64,000 nt of DNA, from positions 1 through 64,000 of the forward strand of contig JANQRS010000003.1 of the NCBI GenBank assembly GCA_028284445.1, given 5' to 3'. The notes under the pieces were generated by a model. The model had not been told where the DNA came from. It saw nothing but the letters and a program-made list of their open reading frames with translations, and searched no databases. The DNA comes from Calditrichia bacterium (GTDB taxonomy: Bacteria > Calditrichota > Calditrichia > RBG-13-44-9 > J075). Of this stretch, positions 19,001 to 25,331 are shown one piece after another. Position 1 is the stretch's first letter; every line of letters begins with the position of its first letter. The translations under genes and the position numbers were made by a program.

Positions 19001-20454
19001 CGAAAGTATGCCGGAATCATATAAGCCGGCAACTGCGACTTAATATGAGTGCGTAGTTTGGTATCATCTACTGATTCGGATGCAGCCACATAATACGCTG
19101 CCAATTGCTTATGCCCGGAGTCTTCCTCAATTACTTTCACAGCAGAGATGTCGATATCAGAATGCTGATCGAGCACTGCTTCGATCTCACCGAGTTCCAC
19201 GCGATGACCGCGAATCTTCACCTGATCATCTTTGCGGCCGAGGAATTTGATCTGGCCATTCTTGAGCCGTTTGCCGGAGTCGCCGCTTCGATAGAGGCGC
19301 TGTCCAATCTGATTTGGATGGGGGATGAAGCGTTCCTGGCTCAGCGAAGTATTTTGCCAATAGCCGTCTGCCAGACAAATCCCGCCAAGGTAGAGTTCGC
19401 CGGCCTCGCCTTGCTTTACAGGTTGTAGCGCTTCATTGAGAATCAATACTTCACAGCCGGGAACGGCCTTTCCAATGGTCGGCAGGGCCGGCCAGCGAGC
19501 GGGATTCTTTGAGAGCGTCAGGGCCGTAACGACATGGGTTTCCGAGGGACCATAGTGATTATGCAGACGGCAATCTGGCATTTCTTTAAAAAACCAGCGA
19601 ATGGCGTCGGTAATGCGTAATTGCTCACCTGCGGTGATAACGTGGCGGACCTGAGCCGGCGCTTTGTTTTCAAGGAGACAAAAATCAGCAAAATTATGCA
19701 GTACTGAAAAAGGCAGAAACAGGCGTTCAATTCGCGACTGTTCAAGGATTTCAAAAACGCGCTCAGGATCTTTGCGATCATCCTCGGATATCAGCACCAG
19801 TTCGCTACCGGAATACCAGGTAGAAAATATCTCTTGAAATGATACATCGAAACTCAGAGATGCAAACTGCAAGGTCTTTCCGCCGCCTGGAATCGCCTTT
19901 TCCTCCTGCCAGGTAATCAGATTTCGCAGCGCTCTTCTCGGTAAGGCCACACCTTTGGGCTGCCCGGTGGAGCCGGAGGTATAAATGATGTAGGCCAGAT
20001 CGCTTTCCTGATAGCTCATTTGCAGATCCGGCACTGGCTGATCTTCTACAGCGGCGAGGACGGAGGCGACATCAATCACCTCACCCCGGTATGCAGATAA
20101 TTCCGCAGCCGTTTCGTCCGAACTTAGTATCAGGCCTGCCTGGCTGTTTTCCAGCATGAAGCGCACACGGTCATCCGGGTAGTTAGGATCGATTGGCACA
20201 TAGCAAGCTCCGGCGCGTAAAACAGCAGCGACAGCAACGAGCATGTTGATGGAGCGATCCATGCATATAGCGACCGGTTCATTGGCCTTTGCCCCCTTCT
20301 CAAGCAGGCAGTGAGCAAGGTGCTCAATTTTATGATCAATTTGTGACCATGAGAGCGAATCTCCGTTGAATGAGATTGCGGTTTTTTCAGGTGTCCGCCG
20401 TGCATGGCGGCGGAGAATCTCGGGAAAAGATTGGTGGTTTTCATCCAATAACAT
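10054..20454 (-). CDS. Hybrid NRPS/PKS, A-PCP-KS-AT-ACP-AMT-C-A-PCP-TE
   Basis: This 3466-residue assembly line builds a short aminoacyl-polyketide. Approximate domain positions: adenylation 1 (20-500, YTSGSTGQPKG near 158), PCP (520-595, LGGDS), ketosynthase (610-1040, TACSTSL near 786, HGTGT and NIGHLE), acyltransferase (1130-1440, GHSVGEYTAA near 1228, HAFH near 1326 suggesting malonyl), ACP (1525-1595, GFDSL), class-III PLP aminotransferase (1665-2110, Lys in YGKIIGGG near 1937), condensation (2135-2560, HHIICDG near 2263), adenylation 2 (2600-3100), PCP (3095-3165, GGHSL), thioesterase (3180-3440). Pocket residues read as DVQFIAHVV (proline-like) and DILQLGMVW (glycine-like). The aminotransferase placed after an ACP recalls MycA/ItuA of the iturin family, where it makes a beta-amino acid. 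The thioesterase elbow is GYCLGG with Cys3260. The ATG has AAAGGA upstream. No phosphopantetheinyl transferase is in the window. Confidence 0.92.
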   Translation of the reverse strand: MLLDENHQSFPEILRRHARRTPEKTAISFNGDSLSWSQIDHKIEHLAHCLLEKGAKANEPVAICMDRSINMLVAVAAVLRAGACYVPIDPNYPDDRVRFMLENSQAGLILSSDETAAELSAYRGEVIDVASVLAAVEDQPVPDLQMSYQESDLAYIIYTSGSTGQPKGVALPRRALRNLITWQEEKAIPGGGKTLQFASLSFDVSFQEIFSTWYSGSELVLISEDDRKDPERVFEILEQSRIERLFLPFSVLHNFADFCLLENKAPAQVRHVITAGEQLRITDAIRWFFKEMPDCRLHNHYGPSETHVVTALTLSKNPARWPALPTIGKAVPGCEVLILNEALQPVKQGEAGELYLGGICLADGYWQNTSLSQERFIPHPNQIGQRLYRSGDSGKRLKNGQIKFLGRKDDQVKIRGHRVELGEIEAVLDQHSDIDISAVKVIEEDSGHKQLAAYYVAASESVDDTKLRTHIKSQLPAYMIPAYFRAIDSMPKTASGKIDRRNLPAIEFRSAAPLVNTATGSISLENQIRAVWCKVLGIEHAAGDDNFFDLGGDSVLLGRVLVYLRRELEQTLSFTELFSYPTIASLTEFLKHNKEEVSTVIPNSAAAGSGDIAIVGMAGRFPGAENVDELWENIVNNVESITFFDEDELAEKPPAELADQFVAARSVLKQPDMFDADFFKYTPREAAQIDPQQRVFLECAWQALEDAGYNAEAFPGAIGVFAGASMGTYLLSNLMENRQRLEEITNQFQVGGYQTVTGNDKDYLATRIAYKLNLRGPAMTIQTACSTSLVAIAQACQSIREGQCDMALAGGVSISFPQNRGYLYIEGSLASQDGHCRPFDANAKGTVFGAGAGVIVLKRLEDAIADGDTIHAVVKGAGVNNDGSRKAGFMAPSPAGQAAAIRAAQEQAGIAAESIGYVETHGTGTPLGDPIEFDGLQKAFNSSKTGFCALGSLKANIGHLETAAGVAGVIKTVMALKHKKIPAMLHYQAPNPQIALQSSPFFIPTELSDWKDGNSPRRAGISSFGVGGTNAHLILEEAPKQIPAANEDAKYHILPLSAKTREALEEATQNLLQFLIEHPEANLQEVAYTLQVGRKHFQHRRVVVATSIEDAIEALRQRDPKRLLDGQSKTAPASIVFMFPGQGAQHVNMGKNLYDSEALFREIVDQCAEILQPLLNVDIRSLLYPVDDNGDAAEALKQTAITQPALFVIQYALARLWMSRGVRPDAMIGHSVGEYTAACLAGVFSLEDALSVLAERARLMQSQPSGSMLAVRTDAASLPKLPESISVAALNSPNLTVLSGPTEAIEALHRQFQENDIISRQLHTSHAFHSAMMEPTLAPFSAKVASVDRHQPQIPFISSLTGNWISDEEALNPDYWAQQVREAVRFSPGINQLQKQAGRLLIEVGPGKTLSTLALQHPNEEADQRVVASLGHAREASNDVVNFHLAIGSAWIAGYQPNWSLLYDGQLVRRIPLPTYPFQRQSYWVEPPITSGLALTAANQQINDDAQTSDEIEATEAIVDTASRPERLVRDMQQILSDQSGIDPQALDPERTFLELGFDSLFLTQVSLAFKKAFKVNISLRQLIDDYPTMNALAGFVDRTLPEAANMPAPAAKLSAAPQAAPRPAENKVQAEKARIGTERHGPYSPINTAKSADHLHNRQRDAIEGLMRRYQRKTGTSKAMTQKHRAHFADPRAVAGFNDVWKEITYPVISKSSNGSRITDVDGNEYVDVTMGFGTNIFGHNPKFIREALEKQLKEGIEIGPQSPIAGKVAAMLCEFSGQDRATFCNTGSEAVLGAIRAARTVSGRDKIAFFVGDYHGVNDEVLVRGSMINGRPKTFPIAPGIPMEMVDNVLLLPYGEQASLDILREELPNLAAIMVEPVQSRQPELQPYEFLQALRRMTRDTETALIFDEVITGFRIAPGGAQEWFDIDADLVTYGKIIGGGMPIGAIAGQKRYMDAFDGGFWQYGDASFPEAGVTFFAGTFVRHPLAMAGAEAALTHLKEEGPQLQEELRERTAKLVGEINTIYEKEDIPIRITHFGSNWYFFYDKPMKFFSLLFHFLRDRGLHIWEGRPCFISTAHSDEDLAFIVDCFRSSAIEMRDAGLFELPSAKFLKRAARIMQQNNQKPDGIRRLALTPAQMEIWLAAQLDPKATCAFNESCTVSLGGELDDEALKRAFSRLVDRHEALRTTFARNGEYQQIARQLTIDVRQSDYSTLPDATRRQHLEDRLAQETSIPFDLTAGPLIRAELIKLSADAHVLIVTAHHIICDGWSYDVMIRDLGALYRSETGYTNTLPEQPGQFSEYVSWLDDTEQQSLLTEARRYWLSQFPSGPSVLDLPTDHPRPSIRSFDGARAIYEVDSTIYEKIKTFSQKQNCTLNVTLLAAYTNLLYRLTGQEQLVVGMPAAGQALVDNPLLVGHCTNMLPLHINSMDRPFSDLLAHVKSVVLDGFENQTITFGELIQELGIRTEPDRSPFVATSFNVDPAIHNLDFAGLSFDIEVNPRSAFQFDFGFNLVASNNKLIIECDYNTNLFDSETIYHWMGTYELILQGIEIDASAPISRQPLMNKTSQQLLDKLNATERALPAQQTIHDLFSLQANGNAAERIIHFLQDDNSSADLSYQELDERSNQLANHLIHMGIQRGQFVGIYYDRCPDMLIAMMGILKAGAAYLPLDPSFPADRIAYMLADSVAPLLITRDKLSEELGNVETPMLCLDRDWLQIGEASTEPANMVVDGNDLAYLIYTSGSTGKPKGVQISHHAAVNFLITMAEDAPGFTKADTLLAVTTISFDISVLELFMPLVSGGNLVVASAEHARDGKKLAHFLDRYGVTVMQATPATWRLLLNSGWTGNQKLKVLCGGEAFPPTLAGELLARCGEVWNMYGPTETTVWSLVEQLKTADEIFIGKPIANTRIYVLDELKQPAPPGVPGELFIAGSGLSKGYLKREELTSSKFLDLELNGKPERIYGTGDLVRFRHDCRIEFLGRIDYQIKLRGYRIEPGEIEAHLQNCAGIREAVVIARGNDSASQQLVAYYLPEEGGTFVQDAVIAHLKDNIPAYMIPNAFVEMSAFPLTPNGKIDRKQLPAPEANNRPAAGDNTQAAQDALELQLTQIWESVLGTRPVSIDDDFFMIGGHSLLAVKLFSRIEKLMGINLPLAALLQAPSIRGLAEVIRADNWQANWSSVVPIQPGGSLPPLFCVHGAGGNVLLYRDLALHLGSNQPLYGLQAQGLDGKTDFYTRFEDMAAHYVSEMRKLQPEGPYYLAGYCLGGNICVEIARQLESQGQEVALLAMLESYNMASVSDLEKYSTPFYRYYHKMQNIKYHFDNMMSPRNARKLSFLKQKFAVEKSRAKMSLLTKWSNVAGSFTDISSSKLPYIVMDSIHDTALELYVPNPVSARGILFRPEKDFAGFDDPAYGWTHIFPDGLEIEHFPASPRGMLVEPYVKKLARKLRRKIQEAAGREMNEEHEAVEVI

Positions 20455-20478
20455 TACAGCATCCTTTCTGTCTAACGC

Positions 20479-20495
20479 ACAGGTATCATACCTGT
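20479..20495. promoter_or_regulatory. 17-base perfect palindrome in the NRPS/PKS leader
   Basis: ACAGGTATCATACCTGT is a perfect inverted repeat (8-1-8), 25 bases upstream of the NRPS/PKS start codon and within the 79-base gap after the ligase gene. It could be an operator or, as RNA, a leader hairpin close to the ribosome binding site. There is no T-run, so it is not a standard terminator. Confidence 0.4.
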
Positions 20496-20533
20496 CAACA
20501 ATATCCGGGCAAGTTGGTATTGATCAACATGCT

Positions 20534-21919
20534 CTAGCGGGCGGGACTTACTTCTTGCCATTCCGGTTGGAATTGGCCGGGTTGATCGTCACGGTAAGAC
20601 GATTCTATCGGTTTGGATTGCAAGGTGGCAACCAGTTTCAGTACAAGAATAAATGCGATCCAAAATGGGAGATCGCCGGGCTTAGCCCCATTGGAAATCC
20701 CCTCTTCTACAAAATTTAGTACCATCAGCATGCTCATGGTTGCGAACACAAAGGCCCTGACATAGGGAAAAGGCAGTCGTCGCGCATGCCATAAACAATA
20801 GAGAATGACCAGGAACCACATGGAGAATCCTACAAAGCCCAGCTCAACAATTTTGCTGAGGTAGCCATTGTGTAGAGAACTGCGCACGCTGCCGGCCCAT
20901 AAGTGACTTTTCCCCTGGAAGCGCGGGTCTTCCCATACCTTTCCGCCGATGCCGTAGCCGTATCCGAGCAGCGGCTCTTCTTCGATCAGCACCAGAGTGG
21001 CAATCCAGAACTCTTCCCGGCCATTCAAGGTTGTTATGGAAGATTCCTTGCCTTCTCCTCTTTTGAATGCCGATGGCGTAAAGATCTGGAAGAGGACAAT
21101 GCCGCCTAATCCGGCAAATAGCATAATGCTCATCAGTCGTACATGACGTTTCATCATAATGGACCACACAGAGAAACCGATCACCCCGGTTAGTACTGTA
21201 GACCTCGAACCGGTTAGAACATGCATCGTGATCAACACTGCGGCGACACCGAGAACCAGCCATTTTTCTCGCGCGGTGCTATGGTAATATTTCCAGCATA
21301 AGACCGGGTATGATATCAGCGAAAAAAGCCCCATGATGTTGGGATGTCCCCACAAGCCGCAGAAGCGATTCAAACCGCGAAACCAGGTATGACCGCTAAT
21401 AAGAATAGCGGCCAGTAAATTAGCGGTTACCAATGTCACAACGACATAAAACAATGTGCTTAGCAAGCGATGTATCTTGCCGGCCTCATCCAGCCAGACA
21501 TAGGTGCCAAATAGAAAACAAATGAACGAAACGAAAGATATCGAGCGAATGAGGGTAAACTGCTGATCCAGCGAATAGCTCACTGAAAAGAGCGCCAAAA
21601 GGCCGTACAAACCAAAAACCAGCAAGGGCAGTGGCATTTTCTCCGGCTGCTTGTTTTGCATCTGAAAAAATTTGATTAGACCTGCAGCACCACAGAGCAG
21701 TACGACCGATACCCGTCCGTATGATCCAAAAGTGGTAGCCTGATAAGCGCCATAACCAAGGTTGTGCTGGACAAACATCGCCGAGATCATCGGCGAGATT
21801 CCCATCAGGAAAATGGTGATTTCATAGCGCCGAAGACAGAGACCAAGGGCCAATAAGCCACCCAGTAAGCCTATGCCTGCAATGCAGGCCATCAAAAAGG
21901 GATCAGACATCTCCGGCAT
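20534..21919 (-). CDS. O-antigen ligase/polymerase-like membrane protein, copy 2
   Basis: A 461-residue polytopic membrane protein paralogous to the one at 4985-6361 along its whole length. Shared landmarks include MSDPFLMACIAG at the start, RRYEITIFLMGISPMISAMFV, GLNRFCGLWGHPNIMGLFS near residue 185, TGSRSTVL near 240, and the periplasmic loop NGREEFWIATLVLIEEEPLLGYGYGIGG (about 275-305). The loop Arg and the GYGYG motif fit the Wzy_C family. It overlaps the upstream membrane-protein gene by 17 bases, which implies co-transcription. In this locus it is the likely polymerase or ligase for the repeat unit flipped by the Wzx encoded upstream. Confidence 0.8.
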   Translation of the reverse strand: MPEMSDPFLMACIAGIGLLGGLLALGLCLRRYEITIFLMGISPMISAMFVQHNLGYGAYQATTFGSYGRVSVVLLCGAAGLIKFFQMQNKQPEKMPLPLLVFGLYGLLALFSVSYSLDQQFTLIRSISFVSFICFLFGTYVWLDEAGKIHRLLSTLFYVVVTLVTANLLAAILISGHTWFRGLNRFCGLWGHPNIMGLFSLISYPVLCWKYYHSTAREKWLVLGVAAVLITMHVLTGSRSTVLTGVIGFSVWSIMMKRHVRLMSIMLFAGLGGIVLFQIFTPSAFKRGEGKESSITTLNGREEFWIATLVLIEEEPLLGYGYGIGGKVWEDPRFQGKSHLWAGSVRSSLHNGYLSKIVELGFVGFSMWFLVILYCLWHARRLPFPYVRAFVFATMSMLMVLNFVEEGISNGAKPGDLPFWIAFILVLKLVATLQSKPIESSYRDDQPGQFQPEWQEVSPAR

Positions 21920-22715
21920 TCCGGTTTACTGCCGCCGGCTCGGTTACGCCGGTCGCACGCTGCTCATTCGGTAAGACAGCGGCGGGCCATTCTCCGCGCC
22001 CATCCAGCATCAATTCTACCATCATCGATTGTCCGCGCATGTAGTCGAGAATAGCGTAGATGAAGGTGATCACGCCGGCCATTTCCATGGTTTCTTCACC
22101 ACTGGTCAGGAGGCTATAGGTCAAATCCGTTTGCCCGTGATTGTCTGCGTGAAATCCGCCCATCAATTCGAAGCCAATTGCACCGCCAACAAAAATAACT
22201 GCGGAGAGAACAAACAGGTTTCGCGAGCGTGGCGGCAAGTTCCACAAGAAGCGCCAATAGCTGATGGCCAGAATGGTAACGAAAGCAATCCCGGGAATCA
22301 CCCAGGCAAAATAGAATATTCCGCTGGCCCCAAACAACGATCTCATCGGCACAACCAACAGCTCGTGGATGCTCGCGACTTCATCGAAAGACAAGGCAAG
22401 AAAAATTACCGAGAGCATTGCCCAGTGGCGCTTGTATTTGTCTTGTTGATTGTTCTTCTGCAAAGCAATCAGGCCAAGCAGGGCAGCAACGCTGATCAGC
22501 AAAAGCCCACTAAAATAGGTTGGAATATTTGCTTCCCGGTCCAGGTGAAATTTGCTCATTCCGGGAATGTCGGTATATCCACCGATATGATATCCGAAAT
22601 GATAAGCAAGGCTGATGATGATTTGAATAAACGCAAGTCCGGCAAGAACATATGCCGTCTTGCCCGGCGCAACGTGCAAGGTAAGCTTAGAATTCACAAG
22701 ATCCCTCTCGATCAA
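21903..22715 (-). CDS. Unrecognised multi-pass membrane protein of the polysaccharide locus
   Basis: A 270-residue protein with about seven hydrophobic helices. Charged residues sit next to or inside them: D59-E61 in LDREANIPTYFSG, D111-E112 and H117-E118 in SFDEVASIHE, E183 in GFELMGG, and E207-E208-E211 in SGEETMEMAG. Such a pattern suggests a membrane-embedded metal or acid-base site rather than a plain transporter, but I do not recognise the family. The gene overlaps wzx upstream by 4 bases and ligase copy 2 downstream by 17, so it is firmly part of the operon. The TTG start at 22715 is uncertain; GTG at 22697 has a better spaced GAGAGGG. Confidence 0.7.
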   Translation of the reverse strand: MIERDLVNSKLTLHVAPGKTAYVLAGLAFIQIIISLAYHFGYHIGGYTDIPGMSKFHLDREANIPTYFSGLLLISVAALLGLIALQKNNQQDKYKRHWAMLSVIFLALSFDEVASIHELLVVPMRSLFGASGIFYFAWVIPGIAFVTILAISYWRFLWNLPPRSRNLFVLSAVIFVGGAIGFELMGGFHADNHGQTDLTYSLLTSGEETMEMAGVITFIYAILDYMRGQSMMVELMLDGRGEWPAAVLPNEQRATGVTEPAAVNRNAGDV

Positions 22716-24157
22716 ACAAAACGGCCCAAGGCCCTTTTGATACTTTCATGTTCATTAGCTGTTAGAATATTACTGAAGTACAAAATGAGAATGCTGACCA
22801 AAGCCATAAAAATGCTTCCGGAAAAGAAAATTATGTTTGAACTGGCTTGAAGCAGGTAGATCCCGGTCAGGAATGCCGTCAACATGGACATAGCGATCCC
22901 GACGCGTCGCCATTCGATGGCCACCGGATAGAGCTTCAGTCCAATCCACATGATGATACCGGCAGCTGCGAAGTAGATCAGGTTCAGGGTCATTACTGCC
23001 CCAAGCCATTCATAGCGGGGAATGAGAACAAAATTCACGGGAATGCTCAGGAGTCCCGCTCCGCCCAATAATAGCGCACTGATATATGTCTTGCGAACGA
23101 TATTCAAGAGCGCTTCTCCGAACTGTACAATGCCATAAAGGCCGATCGACGGCAGCAGGCAGAGGATGACCAGGTAGGCGTCGCCATATTCCGCCGGTGC
23201 AATGTATGGCAAGACCAGTTTGGCCCCTACCAACGTGGCAAGCGATATCAGCGCCAACGCAAAACAGAAATAGGTGAATATGCGCGATGTGGTTTCGCGA
23301 ACGTCCGGTTTTTGCAGATTGGCATAAATGAAAGGCTGAAAGGCCATTTGAAATGGTAAAATCAGCACGATTGATAATAGGGCTGCCAGCTTGCTGCCCA
23401 GTGCATAGATACCGACAATTTCCAGTCCTGCGTACATGCTGAGAATATACATGCTGGCCAAACCGATCAGCCGCTGTCCCGACATCGAAAATATGAGCGG
23501 GAAACCAAATGACAGCAGTTCTTTCAGGATGCCTGTGGAAAGGCGGAAACCAATCTTGAAAAATACTTGGGCAGATACTGCTAAAAACACAGTACCGTAG
23601 GAGAAAATCTGCGCCAGCAAGGCGCCGCTGATGCCGAGATCAAAAATTTTCAAAAACACCAGATTGCTTGTGATAATCAAAATTGCTGCAACAATATTTG
23701 CGACGACAAAAGGCAGTGCATTGTTCCGGGCGCGATAGTAGGCGGTCATGTGAAGAAAAACCGATTGAATAGTCGCGGCAGTGCCGGTCAGCAGGATGAG
23801 ATAGACGACATCCTCTATATGCAAAATTCTCTGGAAAAGTGGCTGCAAAAAGCCAGCACAGAGCGCAAGAATCAGTGCCGCCCAAATCAGGTTGATGACC
23901 AGGGTGGTGGCGACCAGCAGCCCTTCAGCCTGGCGCTCGGAATATTCGAAGCAAAAACGCTCCATGGTATTACGCATACCGAGGCTCATAAAGAGCAGCA
24001 AAAACTCAATCGTCACCAGCAGCGAAGCCAGCAAACCATAATCGCTCAGCGATAGATGGTGCGTGTACAGCGGTATCAACAAGAAGGAAACGCCGCGCAG
24101 CATCATATTACCGATCGCGTAGATCGAGGTATTTTTTCCCAACACTCGAAGATTCAA
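22712..24157 (-). CDS. Wzx-type oligosaccharide flippase
   Basis: A 481-residue protein with about 12-14 hydrophobic helices. The opening LGKNTSIYAIGNMMLRGVSFLLIPLYTHHLS is typical of the polysaccharide biosynthesis (MOP/MATE-like) flippase family, which moves undecaprenyl-linked repeat units across the inner membrane. The second-domain repeat FPLIFSMSGQRLIGLASMYILSMYAG (near residues 225-250) also fits. The start is TTG at 24157 with GGAG eight bases upstream, overlapping the end of the preceding glycosyltransferase region. The downstream membrane-protein gene overlaps by 4 bases. Together with the PGT, Wza, Wzc and polymerase-like genes it indicates a Wzx/Wzy-dependent pathway. Confidence 0.9.
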   Translation of the reverse strand: MNLRVLGKNTSIYAIGNMMLRGVSFLLIPLYTHHLSLSDYGLLASLLVTIEFLLLFMSLGMRNTMERFCFEYSERQAEGLLVATTLVINLIWAALILALCAGFLQPLFQRILHIEDVVYLILLTGTAATIQSVFLHMTAYYRARNNALPFVVANIVAAILIITSNLVFLKIFDLGISGALLAQIFSYGTVFLAVSAQVFFKIGFRLSTGILKELLSFGFPLIFSMSGQRLIGLASMYILSMYAGLEIVGIYALGSKLAALLSIVLILPFQMAFQPFIYANLQKPDVRETTSRIFTYFCFALALISLATLVGAKLVLPYIAPAEYGDAYLVILCLLPSIGLYGIVQFGEALLNIVRKTYISALLLGGAGLLSIPVNFVLIPRYEWLGAVMTLNLIYFAAAGIIMWIGLKLYPVAIEWRRVGIAMSMLTAFLTGIYLLQASSNIIFFSGSIFMALVSILILYFSNILTANEHESIKRALGRFV

Positions 24158-24160
24158 AGA

Positions 24161-25201
24161 TCACTCCGCAATGGATTCGATTGCTCCGGTTAAATGTCTG
24201 CCATAAAGCGCCAGGCAGAGTGCATCGTAGGATTTCTGCCACTGTTCGCGCCAGTGTGAGCGCACTTCGAGAATCTCTTCGCGCAGCACCGGATGCTGTT
24301 TCGGAAACTGGCTGAAAGCTCTCTGTAGCGCGGCGCTTTCGATAGGCACAATCAAGGCGCCCTTAAAGAGCAGGCGGCAATTTGTATCGGTGTCCGAAAC
24401 AATTTGTGGAATGCCGGCACCCATTGCTTCAACGGATGCGCATTGCTGGGTTTTTTGCCGGCTGGTAAGGGCGACAACGCCCATGGCGCCTTTCAGTTCT
24501 TTCTCATATTGCTCATTGGAAACAAAGCCCAGGAAATGAATCCCATCTACCATTTTGTAGCGCTCGTAAAACTGAGGCTGGCGCTTGTAGTTGCCGGTGA
24601 TTTTAAAGGCCATTTCCTGACCGCTTTGTTGCCGGTAAGCAGCCATCGCTTCAAAGAGCACCTCAAGTGGTTCATCTCCAGCATATGACAAAACGACAAG
24701 AAGATAGGGGAGGGCTGATAGATCATGTTGGCCATTTTCAGAAAACTGCGGAATTTTATCGGGCAGGGTGACCAGGGGCATTTTCGGATATGACTCCCTT
24801 AATTCAGCCTGCAATTCTTCATTGTGCACAAGAACGCGAAAAGACTTTTCCAGGGTCTTCACATACAACGGTACTTTTATCCAGGGACTCTCGAAAGCGT
24901 TGTTATGCCCATCTACGACCAGTTTGCGGCCGAATGTCTTGCAATAAATCCAGCAAACCATCGGGCAAAAACTGGGTGGTGATTGAGCAAAAACCACTGC
25001 CGGACGATGCCAAAAGAGGTAAGCCATCGTATAGATCGACTTATATAGGTAATCTAGCCAGAAGAAATACTTCCAGTAGGGACCACGATTGTCAATGATG
25101 TGCGAAATAAAAACTATGTCGCAGTCCATATGCTGCGCGAGTACATCCGGACGCCGGTTGTAGGTGTTCCATATAATGAAAACTGTTTTGCTTGTGTACA
25201 T
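24161..25201 (-). CDS. Glycosyltransferase (GT4-like)
   Basis: I chose Met61 of the longer frame (start at 25381) because the glycosyltransferase fold begins with KTVFIIWNTYNRRPDVLAQHM just after it, and a GGAAG lies about ten bases upstream. The protein is then about 346 residues. The C-terminal half holds DGIHFLGFVSNEQYEKELKGAMGVVALTSRQKTQQCASVEAMGAGIPQI, a GT-B donor-site pattern with a Glu followed by GAGIP. It probably adds a sugar to the lipid-linked repeat unit at the inner face of the membrane. With the longer start it would overlap the upstream glycosyltransferase gene by 50 bases and carry an unusual 60-residue extension. Confidence 0.75.
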   Translation of the reverse strand: MYTSKTVFIIWNTYNRRPDVLAQHMDCDIVFISHIIDNRGPYWKYFFWLDYLYKSIYTMAYLFWHRPAVVFAQSPPSFCPMVCWIYCKTFGRKLVVDGHNNAFESPWIKVPLYVKTLEKSFRVLVHNEELQAELRESYPKMPLVTLPDKIPQFSENGQHDLSALPYLLVVLSYAGDEPLEVLFEAMAAYRQQSGQEMAFKITGNYKRQPQFYERYKMVDGIHFLGFVSNEQYEKELKGAMGVVALTSRQKTQQCASVEAMGAGIPQIVSDTDTNCRLLFKGALIVPIESAALQRAFSQFPKQHPVLREEILEVRSHWREQWQKSYDALCLALYGRHLTGAIESIAE

Positions 25202-25331
25202 CAAATACTGACTTCCATGTGATGAGTGTATTCCATACTTATCTTGCCAAATTTTCGCGAATGGGAATCCCTCCTCGGGAAGATAGAGAGGGGATAAGCG
25301 AAATCTGCATAAGAGCTGTTTAAGTTCGTGA

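Noticed and set aside
22029..22850. A 273-codon plus-strand frame
   Set aside because: It is antisense to two overlapping membrane-protein genes; its charged, His/Asn/Gln-rich composition is typical of an antisense shadow.
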